NCBI GenBank assembly: GCA_045632485.1
Contig: JAZQWT010000017.1
Span: forward strand, 1-14,302
Direction of reading: 5' to 3'
DNA from: SIG575 sp045632485
GTDB lineage: Bacteria; Bacillota; Clostridia; Oscillospirales; Acutalibacteraceae
Length of the DNA stretch: 14,302 nucleotides
Part shown: positions 5,713 to 12,778 of the stretch, in pieces
Layout: each line of letters opens with the position of its first letter
How positions within the stretch are numbered: the first letter of the stretch is position 1
Notes under the pieces: generated by a model
Seen by the model: only the letters and a program-made list of their open reading frames with translations
Told to the model about the DNA's origin: nothing
Database searches by the model: none
Made by a program: the position numbers and the translations under genes

Positions 5713-5989
5713 ATATGTCTTTAAAATTTGGCGATTTGTTGGTGTAAGTTTCCACGATAATTTTTACACCTAATTTCACACCCTCCACAAATGCTTCCTT
5801 TTCTGAAATACCATACATTTCATGGGTGCATTCCTTGTATTTTTCAAATAGGCTTTTCTGCTCCTTTGTAAGTGTAGCAGATAACTTCTCCTCATTTTTT
5901 GCAGCAAGATTTAAAAATTTTGAATACTCACTCCCTTTTTTGATAGCCTTGTCCGCCGGAACAATGTTCCCCTAATACAAGTCTTCCAA
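5711..5989 (-). pseudogene. DUF6809-like protein, nonsense-interrupted and 5'-damaged
   Basis: The minus strand encodes a DUF6809-type C-terminal body without interruption from GNIVPADKAIKKGSEYSKFL through EEKLSATLTKEQKSLFEKYK, then MYGISEKEAFVEGVKLGVKI, to the TAA at 5713-5711. The expected N-terminus of the family (about LEELYYGNI) is still readable as LEDLY-stop-GNI: a TAG at 5974-5972 replaces what is normally Tyr. No ATG with a ribosome binding site stands before LED; upstream the sequence passes into unrelated, GC-richer DNA. An ATG starting at 6022 is in frame but lacks a ribosome binding site and leads straight to the TAG. The gene has therefore lost its start region and gained a stop. 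DUF6809 proteins are small and of unknown function. Recognition of the family is from memory of its motif pattern. Confidence 0.7.
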
Positions 5990-6200
5990 ACAAGAGTCAG
6001 ACGAACACTGACTCGCACACATGGAACTTTGTTGAGTGATGCGTTTCTTTCGGAACAAGATGGTGATGTCGCTTCTCTTGAGATGTGTGACTTCGGTGCG
6101 TGAGCAGAACGCATAGCATCACAGAGAGTGAAACAAGAGCATTACGGACTGAAGGTCGATATCACTTATCACTTGTTTGCAAATGCGTTTGATTTATACT
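5990..6200. other. GC-richer island of unknown origin
   Basis: Within 6001-6120, 58 of 120 bases are G or C, against 10 of 60 in 6241-6300. A plus-strand frame reads through with one TGA (6101-6103): ...THGTLLSDAFLSEQDGDVAS... before it and RVKQEHYGLKVDITYHLFAN after it. Two minus-strand frames are also open over 5975-6114. I cannot tell which, if any, is coding. An inverted repeat GAGTCAG-N7-CTGACTC lies at 5994-6014, at the edge of the pseudogene. It looks like inserted or recombined accessory DNA, but I do not recognise the source. Confidence 0.4.
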
Positions 6201-6262
6201 ATACTAAGTATGAAAGCGGTGATTGTTCGGTTATTTTTGGGACTTCATTTTTATCAGAATTA

Positions 6263-6291
6263 TTGAATTACTGTATAAAATATGTTACAAT
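6263..6291 (+). promoter_or_regulatory. Sigma-A-like promoter upstream of the E2-like gene
   Basis: TTGAAT (6263-6268) and TACAAT (6286-6291) are separated by 17 bp (4/6 and 5/6 consensus). Transcription would start near 6298 and meet the terminator at 6353-6377 before reaching the gene at 6437. Confidence 0.45.
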
Positions 6292-6352
6292 TATTTTAAT
6301 ATAACACAAATTGCAACCCGACTTTTAATCAAAAGTGAAGCATTCAGACAAC

Positions 6353-6377
6353 AGCACTTCTTTATGAGGTGCTTTTT
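6353..6377 (+). terminator. Intrinsic terminator in the leader of the E2-like gene
   Basis: AGCACTTC (6353-6360) pairs with GAGGTGCT (6366-6373) in an 8-bp stem with one G-T pair and a TTTAT loop, followed by TTTTT. It lies 60 bp before the start codon at 6437. It either ends transcripts from the decayed zone or acts as a leader attenuator. Confidence 0.65.
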
Positions 6378-6436
6378 AATAAGAATTTCAAAAGCGGGAT
6401 TATAAAAAAGAAAAGTCCACGAAAAGCAGGTGAACT

Positions 6437-7405
6437 ATGGACATTAAAAACTATTTAAGAAAAGCGCGTCTGTCTCCCGAGGAGGGTGACAGAATAGAAT
6501 ATATGAGCATGCGTGACAAAATGGTAAGCAATGCGATGGTTAATTCCCAGAAGGAAATCCCCGGTGTTGCATGTACATATAACGCAGATGTTACAAGGCT
6601 TTTTGAAGAATTTGAAAAACTCAGACAAAAATGCGACTACAGGCTCACATTCAACACTCTTATGCTGAAAATACTTGTTGAGGGTCTTAAGGTTGCACCG
6701 AGGCTTAACGCTCATTTTCAATACAATCACCGTGCAACTGCAGGTAAGCTTATAATAAAAAAACACATTGATGTTTCCATAGCCGTGTGCATTGAAGAAA
6801 ACAGAACCATTCAGATAAAACTTCTGCACCTTGAAGACAAGGGGCTGAAAGAAACAGCGCTGATTGCTGAAGATACGCAGAGCAGGTTGGCGAAAACAGA
6901 CCTTGATGATGTGTTGTTTGAGGTTTCAAGACAGCGTGTGATTGGCGAAATGAGCCGCGGAAGAATTATTTCACCTCTTTGTCAGTTTTTCAGTGCAAGT
7001 TTCGGCAAAGGAAAGGTTGTCAAACTTTCAGAATCTCTGAAGTCAGATTTCCTGAAAATTATCGGAAAGAAGCCTTTCACTGCACCCGATGGTCTGAAAA
7101 CAAATGAACTGAATGAAGGTACGGTTTGCTTCACCAATTGGGGTACACTTTACAACAATCTCGACGTAAATATCACTTACATTCCCCCTGTCTACCCTCA
7201 GGTTTTTCTTTTCGGAACAGGCAGAGTGAAAGATACGGAATATGTATATAAGGATGAAAAAGGAGATTTGCAACTCGGTACAAAGAAAATACTGCCAATA
7301 TCGCTGGTTTTCGACCATAAAATAGGCGGTGCGGCAGACCTTGTTCCTTTCATTGAAAAAATGGATGAAATTTTTGAAAATCCCGAAATAATACATTCAT
7401 GGTAA
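6437..7405 (+). CDS. Stand-alone 2-oxoacid dehydrogenase E2-type acyltransferase domain
   Basis: The 322-residue protein matches the catalytic domain of lipoate acyltransferases (PF00198), which moves acyl groups from lipoamide to CoA. Visible landmarks are the N-terminal PGVACTYNADVTRL strand, LTFNTLMLKILVEGLKVAP with LNAHF, KHIDVSIAV, TVCFTNWGTLYNN, the PQVFLFGTGRV strand and PISLVFDHKIGGAADLVPF. The usual HRxxDG active-site motif is changed: H294 is kept, but the following residues are KIGGA, so the catalytic-site Asp (H+4) is Gly. No lipoyl or E3-binding domain precedes it; the protein starts about 20 residues before the acyltransferase fold. No E1, E3 or lipoyl protein is nearby. It may be an acyltransferase of the CAT/E2 fold with another substrate. 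The ATG follows AGGTGAACT. A small membrane protein follows after 43 bp. Confidence 0.85.
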   Translation: MDIKNYLRKARLSPEEGDRIEYMSMRDKMVSNAMVNSQKEIPGVACTYNADVTRLFEEFEKLRQKCDYRLTFNTLMLKILVEGLKVAPRLNAHFQYNHRATAGKLIIKKHIDVSIAVCIEENRTIQIKLLHLEDKGLKETALIAEDTQSRLAKTDLDDVLFEVSRQRVIGEMSRGRIISPLCQFFSASFGKGKVVKLSESLKSDFLKIIGKKPFTAPDGLKTNELNEGTVCFTNWGTLYNNLDVNITYIPPVYPQVFLFGTGRVKDTEYVYKDEKGDLQLGTKKILPISLVFDHKIGGAADLVPFIEKMDEIFENPEIIHSW

Positions 7406-7448
7406 ATCACAAGAGTTCGACAAATAAGAATTTGACGGAGGCTATATT

Positions 7449-7778
7449 ATGGCAGGAAATATTGTTCCTTTTCTCGTAGGGGTTGTATTTATTATCCTTG
7501 GAATTTCAAATATGCGAGGAAACATATCATCTCTTCATTCTTATCACAGGCATCGTGTTTCGGAAGAAGATAGGATACCATTCGGAAAACAAGTAGGCTT
7601 GGGTATTATTATTGTCGGTATTAGCATAATCGTATTTAGTGTTCTGTCATCTGTAACCCTATATACTGAAAACGATATTTTTATTTTAGTTGGAAATGCT
7701 GTTTTGATTATTGGTATTATTCTTGGACTTGTTATAAGTTTTCGTGCCATGATTAAATATAATAAGGGTATTTTTTAA
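7449..7778 (+). CDS. Small three-helix membrane protein of unknown function
   Basis: The 109-residue protein has three hydrophobic helices: residues about 5-21 (IVPFLVGVVFIILGI), 48-67 (QVGLGIIIVGISIIVFSVLS) and 77-99 (FILVGNAVLIIGIILGLVIS). Between helices 1 and 2 is a polar, basic loop with HSYHRHRVSEEDRIPFGK, which looks like the conserved part. It vaguely resembles DUF3784-type small membrane proteins, but I do not claim the family. There is no signal peptide cleavage site or catalytic motif. The start ATG has a clear GGAGG (7437-7441) seven bases upstream. It lies 43 bp after the E2-like gene with no terminator between, so the two are probably co-transcribed. Confidence 0.75.
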   Translation: MAGNIVPFLVGVVFIILGISNMRGNISSLHSYHRHRVSEEDRIPFGKQVGLGIIIVGISIIVFSVLSSVTLYTENDIFILVGNAVLIIGIILGLVISFRAMIKYNKGIF

Positions 7779-7802
7779 TTCGTCAAATTCCAATCTGACG
7801 AA
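7779..7802 (+). terminator. Weak hairpin after the membrane protein
   Basis: TTCGTCA (7779-7785) pairs with TGACGAA (7796-7802) directly after the stop codon. Only a diffuse T-rich tract follows, so termination here would be inefficient. The stronger terminator at 7878-7916 probably ends the transcript. Confidence 0.35.
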
Positions 7803-7858
7803 GTGTTCCTTATTATTTTATCAAAACATAATCCTACACCGATTTAATACACCTAATC

Positions 7859-8020
7859 ATACAACTTAGGTAATACAACCGAAATTCCTTGAAATATAGG
7901 GGTTTCGGTCTTTTTTATATCCGAAAGCACTCTGGAAATTAGTTTTTATGGTGAACATGTAAGTCGAATAGTTTTATGGAGTATAAATCATCTACGCTGT
8001 TGCTTATAACGGTGTAAAAA
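7859..8020 (+). repeat. Composite intergenic repeat, copy B
   Basis: It carries the same ordered blocks as 1873-2164: ATACAACTTAGGTAAT (7859-7874), a hairpin (unrelated in sequence), GCACTCTGGAAAT (7927-7939), TTTTTATGG, one AGTTTTATGGAGTATAAA unit (7970-7987) and TAACGGTGTAAAAA (8007-8020). It has a single 20-bp unit where copy A has seven. With 7779-7858 (AT-rich, nothing clear) it fills the gap before the GH127 promoter. Confidence 0.6.
7878..7916 (+). terminator. Intrinsic terminator inside repeat copy B
   Basis: ACCGAAATTCCT (7878-7889) pairs with AGGGGTTTCGGT (7898-7909) in a 12-bp stem with two G-T pairs. C and six T follow. It probably ends the E2-like / membrane-protein transcript. 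Confidence 0.85.
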
Positions 8021-8034
8021 ACTGTTGCTTTTTT
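8007..8034 (+). terminator. Terminator-like hairpin just before the GH127 promoter
   Basis: AACGGT and ACTGTT pair with one G-T pair around GTAAAAA, followed by GC and six T. The right half through the T-run matches the YeiH terminator (4684-4700) almost exactly. It would insulate the GH127 promoter from upstream transcription. Confidence 0.5.
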
Positions 8035-8058
8035 CTCGTTGTGGATGATATAATTAGT

Positions 8059-8088
8059 TTGATAAATATGAATTCAATAAGGCATAAT
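8059..8088 (+). promoter_or_regulatory. Sigma-A-like promoter of the GH127-GH31-GNAT operon
   Basis: TTGATA (8059-8064) and CATAAT (8083-8088) each match five of six consensus bases, with an 18-bp spacer. A start near 8095 gives a leader of about 40 nt to the ATG at 8137. No clear operator dyad or CRE-like site was seen. Confidence 0.6.
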
Positions 8089-8136
8089 AAAATTTTTTAT
8101 ACCATCGTATTTTTATATATTATCAAAAAAGGATTG

Positions 8137-9972
8137 ATGAAAATTATGAAACAAATATATTTTTACAACACAAGAATAGAGGGCGGTTTCTGGGGAGAAA
8201 AACAGAAAGTTTCACGAGATGTGACTATAGATGCTGTTTATGACAGATTTGAAGAAACACATCGCTTTGAAGCAATGAAATGTGACCGTGAGCAACATGA
8301 AAGAGAAGGATGGAAACCGCACATTTTCTGGGACTCTGATGCTGCTAAATGGATAGAGGGCACAGCATTCGCTCTTGAATACGAGAAAAATGAGCAGCTT
8401 GAAAATAAAATCGACAGACTTGTTGATATGATGGTTAGCAGTCAGCGTGAGGATGGTTATTATAACGCATATTATAATGTCTATGATACAGACAAGCGTT
8501 TTACGGTAAGAGACCATCACGAGCTTTACTGTCTTGGTCACCTTATTGAAGCTGCTATCGCTTACTACCATGCAACAAAAAAAGATAAACTTCTCGGTAT
8601 GGTTGAAAAATATGTGGATCTTGTTATAAAAATTTTCGTGGAGGAAAAAAGTGCAAAATTTGCCACTCCCGGACACGAAGAAATCGAACTTGCTCTTGTT
8701 AAACTCTACCGCCTGACCGGCAAAGAAAAATATCTTGAACTTTCAAAGTTCTTTGTTAACAGCCGAGGAAATAATGAGCTTGATTACGCAGGCCTTCGGG
8801 ATTGGATGACTGCACGCTACCCGCAGGACCATCTTCCTGTCCGTGAACAGACAACAGCCGAAGGTCATTCGGTACGTGCAATGTACCTTTATATGGCAAT
8901 GGCTGACCTTGCACTTGAATGTCAGGATGAAGCACTCTTTAAGGCTTGTGATACAATTTTTCATAATGTTGCCGAGAAACGTATGTATATTACCGGTGGT
9001 ATCGGTTCAACACATATCGGTGAAGCATTTACCGTGGATTACGACCTTAAAAACGAAGAGGCTTATACAGAAACCTGTGCTACACTTGCTCTTTCACTTT
9101 ACTGCCAGAGAATGTCTAAAATCAAACCTCTTGGTCTTTACGGTGATATTGCTGAAATAGCTATGTACAACGGCAGTATCTCAGGTGTTTCAATAAAAGG
9201 CGATGAATTTTTCTACGAAAACCCATTGACCATTGACCTGGCTGACCACGATAAAAACCTCGCAACGCAAAACAAGGAGCGTTATCCGATTACACAAAGA
9301 GTTAAGGTGTTCGGTTGTTCCTGCTGTCCTCCGAATATTCTTCGTTACATCAATTCTATCGGTGATTTCCTTTATACGGAAGACGATGACACTCTTTATG
9401 TGCATCACTATATGAACAGTTCAACCGAATTTGAAGATAAAAAAATCTGTCAGAATACACTTTATCCCTCTTGCGGTAAGGTTAAACTGACAGTGAAGGG
9501 CAATTACAAAAAAATTGCAGTACGTGTTCCCTCATGGTGCAAAAAATTCGATGCATCTGCTCCTTACGACATTCGGGACGGCTATGCATATTTTGATATG
9601 GCAGAAGTTATCGACCTGGATTTTAACATCACTCCACGATTTGTTGTTTCTGCACCCGGTGTTCACGAAAATGCAGGAAAAACAGCTCTCATGTTTGGTC
9701 CTGTTGTTTATTGTGTTGAAGGCGTAGATAACAAAGGAGATATTTTTGCACTTTCGGTTAATACAGATACCGATTTTGATGTGAAGCAGGATTCATATTT
9801 CGGTTTGCCTGTGATTACAGTTGACGGCTATGCAAAGCTTGACAACGGAAATCTTTATTCTGATATAAAATCAGTTGAATATGAAGAAAGAAAAATAAAG
9901 TTTATTCCATATTACGGCATGGAAAACAGGGGAGAGACCGATATGCTCGTCTGGATTCCTGTGAAAATGTAA
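8137..9972 (+). CDS. GH127 beta-L-arabinofuranosidase (DUF1680 family)
   Basis: This is a cytoplasmic glycosidase of about 611 residues with no signal peptide. The GH127 catalytic machinery is intact. In the Bifidobacterium prototype HypBA1, Glu338, Cys340, Cys417 and Cys418 bind zinc and Cys417 is the nucleophile. Here YTETCATLAL gives E312 and C314, and VFGCSCCPPNILR gives C396 and C397 (counted from 8137). Other family features are GGFWGE near the N-terminus, HELYCLGHLIEAAIAYY, ITGGIGSTHIGEAF and a C-terminal beta-sandwich (VRVPSWC). It should release terminal beta-L-arabinofuranosyl groups from plant-derived sugars. Start: the frame is open from 8041, but that lies upstream of the promoter. 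AAAAGGA precedes ATG 8137 by only three bases and ATG 8146 by twelve; I chose 8137. It is the first gene of an operon with GH31 53 bp downstream. Confidence 0.93.
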   Translation: MKIMKQIYFYNTRIEGGFWGEKQKVSRDVTIDAVYDRFEETHRFEAMKCDREQHEREGWKPHIFWDSDAAKWIEGTAFALEYEKNEQLENKIDRLVDMMVSSQREDGYYNAYYNVYDTDKRFTVRDHHELYCLGHLIEAAIAYYHATKKDKLLGMVEKYVDLVIKIFVEEKSAKFATPGHEEIELALVKLYRLTGKEKYLELSKFFVNSRGNNELDYAGLRDWMTARYPQDHLPVREQTTAEGHSVRAMYLYMAMADLALECQDEALFKACDTIFHNVAEKRMYITGGIGSTHIGEAFTVDYDLKNEEAYTETCATLALSLYCQRMSKIKPLGLYGDIAEIAMYNGSISGVSIKGDEFFYENPLTIDLADHDKNLATQNKERYPITQRVKVFGCSCCPPNILRYINSIGDFLYTEDDDTLYVHHYMNSSTEFEDKKICQNTLYPSCGKVKLTVKGNYKKIAVRVPSWCKKFDASAPYDIRDGYAYFDMAEVIDLDFNITPRFVVSAPGVHENAGKTALMFGPVVYCVEGVDNKGDIFALSVNTDTDFDVKQDSYFGLPVITVDGYAKLDNGNLYSDIKSVEYEERKIKFIPYYGMENRGETDMLVWIPVKM

Positions 9973-10025
9973 ATGTCATAATTTATAAAACAGATTTTAA
10001 CCATATTCCTAAAGGAGTCAGCGCT

Positions 10026-11978
10026 ATGAACAATCTTGTTGTTAAAGATAATGAACTGCTTTTAATGCGATATACGGAGCTTATCAGAATTACTCCTTGC
10101 GGTAATAATGCTATCCGTTTTCAGTCTTTTCCTGATTGTCAGGTAATTGATGAAAACTATACTCTTATGCCACAAAAAGCAGAATGTGAAATAGAAGAAT
10201 ATGAAAATTATGCCACTCTCACCTGCGGTACTCTGAAAGTAAAGCTTGAGCCTGACGGGAAACTCACATTCTTTGCAAATGACAAAAAAATTCTTGAAGA
10301 AAAGCCTGAACTCACATTCAAGAGCAATTACAGACATTTTGATAATAAAGGCAGTGGACTCTGGTCTGCACGTGTTATGTTTGAGCCGGACAAGAATGAG
10401 CATTTCTTTGGCCTCGGTCACAGTTGGGATAATGAATTTGACCTTAAGGGCTCATCGGTTGACATCCGTAACGTAAATGCCAAATGTACCATTCCCTATG
10501 TTTATTCATCTTTGGGTTACGGTTTTCTTTGGAACAACCCTTCAACGGGACTTTGTGAGCTTTCAAATAACCGTACACGTTGGAGCTGTGATTGTTGCAG
10601 GTTTATGGACTTCGTAGTTATTGCAGGTAATCCGAAAGAAGTATGCACAACACTTTCAGATTTAACAGGTTATGCACCGAAAATGCCTGAATGGGCGACC
10701 GGTTTCTGGCAGTGCCGACTCCGTTATGAAACTCAGGAAGAGCTTCTTTCTGTAGCAAGAAAATATAAAGAGCTGGGCATTCCTCTTTCTGTTATTATTG
10801 CTGACTATTTCCATTGGACAGAACAAGGCGATTATAAATTTGACCCAAAATACTGGCCCGATGTAAAGGCTATGACGGATGAGCTCCACAGCATGAATAC
10901 AAAACTTGTTGTTTCGATGTGGCCTACAATAAATGGCGGTAGTGAAAACTATCACTTTATGCGGAATAACAATATGCTTATGCGTACTGCACGCGGTGCT
11001 GACAGAGTTTTCGATTTCTACGGTTGGCAGAATGAAATTGATGTCACAAATCCTGCTACAAGAGAGTATGTCTGGAACAAATTAAAGGAAAATTATATTG
11101 ACAACGGTGTTGATGCACTGTGGTTTGATGAAGCAGAGCCTGAAATTCATCCCGAACATTTTGATAACTTAATCTGGTACAAAGGCCGTGCTGATATGGT
11201 GGGACTTTTATACCCCTATTACTACTCAAAAATGGCTTATGAAGGATTCAAATCCATTGGCAGAGATGACATAATCACTCTCACCCGTTGTGCATATCTG
11301 GGAAGTCAGAAATTTGCATCCCTCGTGTGGTCAGGTGATATTGAATCAACTTTTGAAAGCCTTGCTTGTCAGGTTAAAGCGGGACTTAATATGGCTATGT
11401 GCGGAATTCCCTGGTGGAATACTGATATCGGCGGTTTTTATGGTGCTGACATCAGAAGTGACTACTTTAAAGAGCTGATTGTCCGTTGGTTCCAGTTCGG
11501 ACTTTTCAGCCCGGTTATGAGGCTTCACGGTTCACGTATACGCCATTTTGAGCCAACTCCGGGACTTAAAGAGCCAAGCGGAGACCCGAATGAAATATGG
11601 AGTTTTGGTGATGAGAATTTCCACATTCTCAAAAACCTGATTTTCATCCGCGAAAAGTTAAGACCGTATATTCAGGGACAAATGGATATTGCAAGTGAAA
11701 AAGGCTATCCCGTAATGAGACCTATGTTCTTCGAATATCCTGATGATGAAAAGTGTTACACGCTTGACAGCCAGTATATGTTCGGTGATGATATTATTTT
11801 TGCACCGATTGTAGAGCAAGGTCAGACAGTAAAAACCGTGTATATCCCCGATGGTGAATGGATACTTACGAAAGATAAGAAAATCTACACAAAAGGCACT
11901 TACGAAATCCATGCTGAAATAGATGAATTCATCGCACTTATCAAATCAGGTTCAGATGTGATTGAGTGTTTTGAGTAA
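10026..11978 (+). CDS. GH31 alpha-glycosidase (alpha-xylosidase/alpha-glucosidase type)
   Basis: The 650-residue cytoplasmic enzyme has the GH31 architecture: an N-terminal beta-sandwich (FFGLGHSWD, YVYSSLGYGFLWNNP), a TIM barrel from about residue 225 (GFWQCRLRYETQEELL, IPLSVIIADYFHW, DYKFDPKYWPD, VVSMWPT) and C-terminal beta domains (YPVMRPMFFEYPDD, FGDDIIFAPI). The nucleophile is D368 in LWFDEAEPE, and the likely acid/base is D438 in VWSGDIESTF. The IADYFHW...GDYKFDP pattern is typical of the alpha-xylosidase-like side of GH31, but subfamilies differ in substrate and the sequence alone does not settle it. GGAGT lies eight bases before the ATG. It follows GH127 by 53 bp and is followed by a GNAT gene after 15 bp, so the three form one unit. 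Its partner suggests substrates with both alpha-glycosyl and arabinofuranosyl ends, as in plant hemicelluloses. Confidence 0.92.
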   Translation: MNNLVVKDNELLLMRYTELIRITPCGNNAIRFQSFPDCQVIDENYTLMPQKAECEIEEYENYATLTCGTLKVKLEPDGKLTFFANDKKILEEKPELTFKSNYRHFDNKGSGLWSARVMFEPDKNEHFFGLGHSWDNEFDLKGSSVDIRNVNAKCTIPYVYSSLGYGFLWNNPSTGLCELSNNRTRWSCDCCRFMDFVVIAGNPKEVCTTLSDLTGYAPKMPEWATGFWQCRLRYETQEELLSVARKYKELGIPLSVIIADYFHWTEQGDYKFDPKYWPDVKAMTDELHSMNTKLVVSMWPTINGGSENYHFMRNNNMLMRTARGADRVFDFYGWQNEIDVTNPATREYVWNKLKENYIDNGVDALWFDEAEPEIHPEHFDNLIWYKGRADMVGLLYPYYYSKMAYEGFKSIGRDDIITLTRCAYLGSQKFASLVWSGDIESTFESLACQVKAGLNMAMCGIPWWNTDIGGFYGADIRSDYFKELIVRWFQFGLFSPVMRLHGSRIRHFEPTPGLKEPSGDPNEIWSFGDENFHILKNLIFIREKLRPYIQGQMDIASEKGYPVMRPMFFEYPDDEKCYTLDSQYMFGDDIIFAPIVEQGQTVKTVYIPDGEWILTKDKKIYTKGTYEIHAEIDEFIALIKSGSDVIECFE

Positions 11979-11993
11979 TTCAGGAGATAAAAA

Positions 11994-12647
11994 ATGAACA
12001 AATTAACAATACGTTTAGAAACTGAAAAAGATTACAGAGCTGTTGAAGAATTGACTCGTGAAGCTTTCTGGAATGTGTACAAGCCCGGCGCTGATGAACA
12101 TTATTTTGTTCACATGATGCGAAATCATCCTGACTTCATTCCTGAACTTGCTTTCGTACTCGAAAATGACGGAGAAATTATCGGCAATATTATGTACACG
12201 AAAGCGTGGCTTGAAGATGAAAACGGTAATAAAAAAGAAATTCTTTCTTTTGGTCCGCTTTGTGTCGCGCCGGAATATCAAAGACAGAAACTTGGCAAAA
12301 TTCTGATTGAGCATTCATTTGAAGTCGCACGAAAAATGGGATATGATGTGAACATCAACTTCGGCAATCCCGGCAATTATGTAAGCCGCGGATTTGTCAG
12401 CTGTAAAAAGAAAAACGTAAGTTTTGTAGTTGACGGAAACTTTCCCACAGCACTTTTGGTTTGCGAACTTGTTCCCGGCGTGCTTGACGGTAAAAAGTGG
12501 ATGTATATACCCTCAACAGCTGCTGACTGTTGCGAAGACATATCTGCTGTAGAAGTGTTTGATAAGACTTTTCCGAAAAAAGAAAAGTTATGGATGCCAA
12601 GTCAGGAAGAGTTCTACATATACAGTCATTCTTCGGTAGTCAGATAA
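11994..12647 (+). CDS. GNAT-family N-acetyltransferase
   Basis: The 217-residue protein has a GNAT fold. The N-terminal IRLETEKDYRAVEELTREAF is the usual beta1-alpha1 opening. ILSFGPLCVAPEYQ (residues 83-96) is strand beta4 leading into the acetyl-CoA pyrophosphate loop QRQKLGK (96-102; the common form is Q/RxxGxG/A), and LIEHSFEVARKMGYD is helix alpha3. INFGNPGNYVSRGF (121-134) is the late motif typical of the YhbS-like branch. The C-terminal 70 residues are variable. It should move an acetyl group to an amine; the substrate cannot be read. AGGAG lies seven bases before the ATG and the gap to GH31 is only 15 bp, so it is co-transcribed with the glycosidases. An acetyltransferase in such an operon could act on a sugar or a detoxification target, or could be a passenger. 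No terminator is visible right after it. Confidence 0.88.
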   Translation: MNKLTIRLETEKDYRAVEELTREAFWNVYKPGADEHYFVHMMRNHPDFIPELAFVLENDGEIIGNIMYTKAWLEDENGNKKEILSFGPLCVAPEYQRQKLGKILIEHSFEVARKMGYDVNINFGNPGNYVSRGFVSCKKKNVSFVVDGNFPTALLVCELVPGVLDGKKWMYIPSTAADCCEDISAVEVFDKTFPKKEKLWMPSQEEFYIYSHSSVVR

Positions 12648-12778
12648 TATCATATCTTATTGATGTTTTTTATCGGAATTTTTATCAGTAAAAACATATT
12701 GGCAACAAATCAGCTATATGATAAACTTACATAGTTACATTTAAACGGAATGCTAAATTTTTACACAGGGGTGTTTTT

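Noticed and set aside
6101..6103. TGA as a selenocysteine codon
   Set aside because: No convincing SECIS hairpin or selenoprotein motif surrounds it; simple decay of an uncertain frame explains it.
5911..6114. 67-residue minus-strand reading frame
   Set aside because: It overlaps the DUF6809-like body in another frame, is rich in Arg/Ser/Cys without domain features, and has no ribosome binding site.
6223..6405. 60-residue plus-strand reading frame
   Set aside because: It covers an AT-rich promoter and a terminator, has no ribosome binding site and no recognisable features.
8041..8136. GTG at 8041 as the GH127 start (643 residues)
   Set aside because: The extra 32 residues are not GH127-like, and the predicted promoter (8059-8088) lies inside this stretch.
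12663..12697. AT-rich dyad after the GNAT gene as a terminator
   Set aside because: The stem is pure AT at the arms (ATGTTTTT/AAAAACAT), with an 19-base loop and no T-run after it; it is mentioned only in the malQ entry.
12741..12766. Further copy of the 20-bp array unit before malQ
   Set aside because: AAACGGAATGCTAAATTTTTACA resembles one unit only loosely, lacks GGAG, and none of the other composite-repeat blocks are present.
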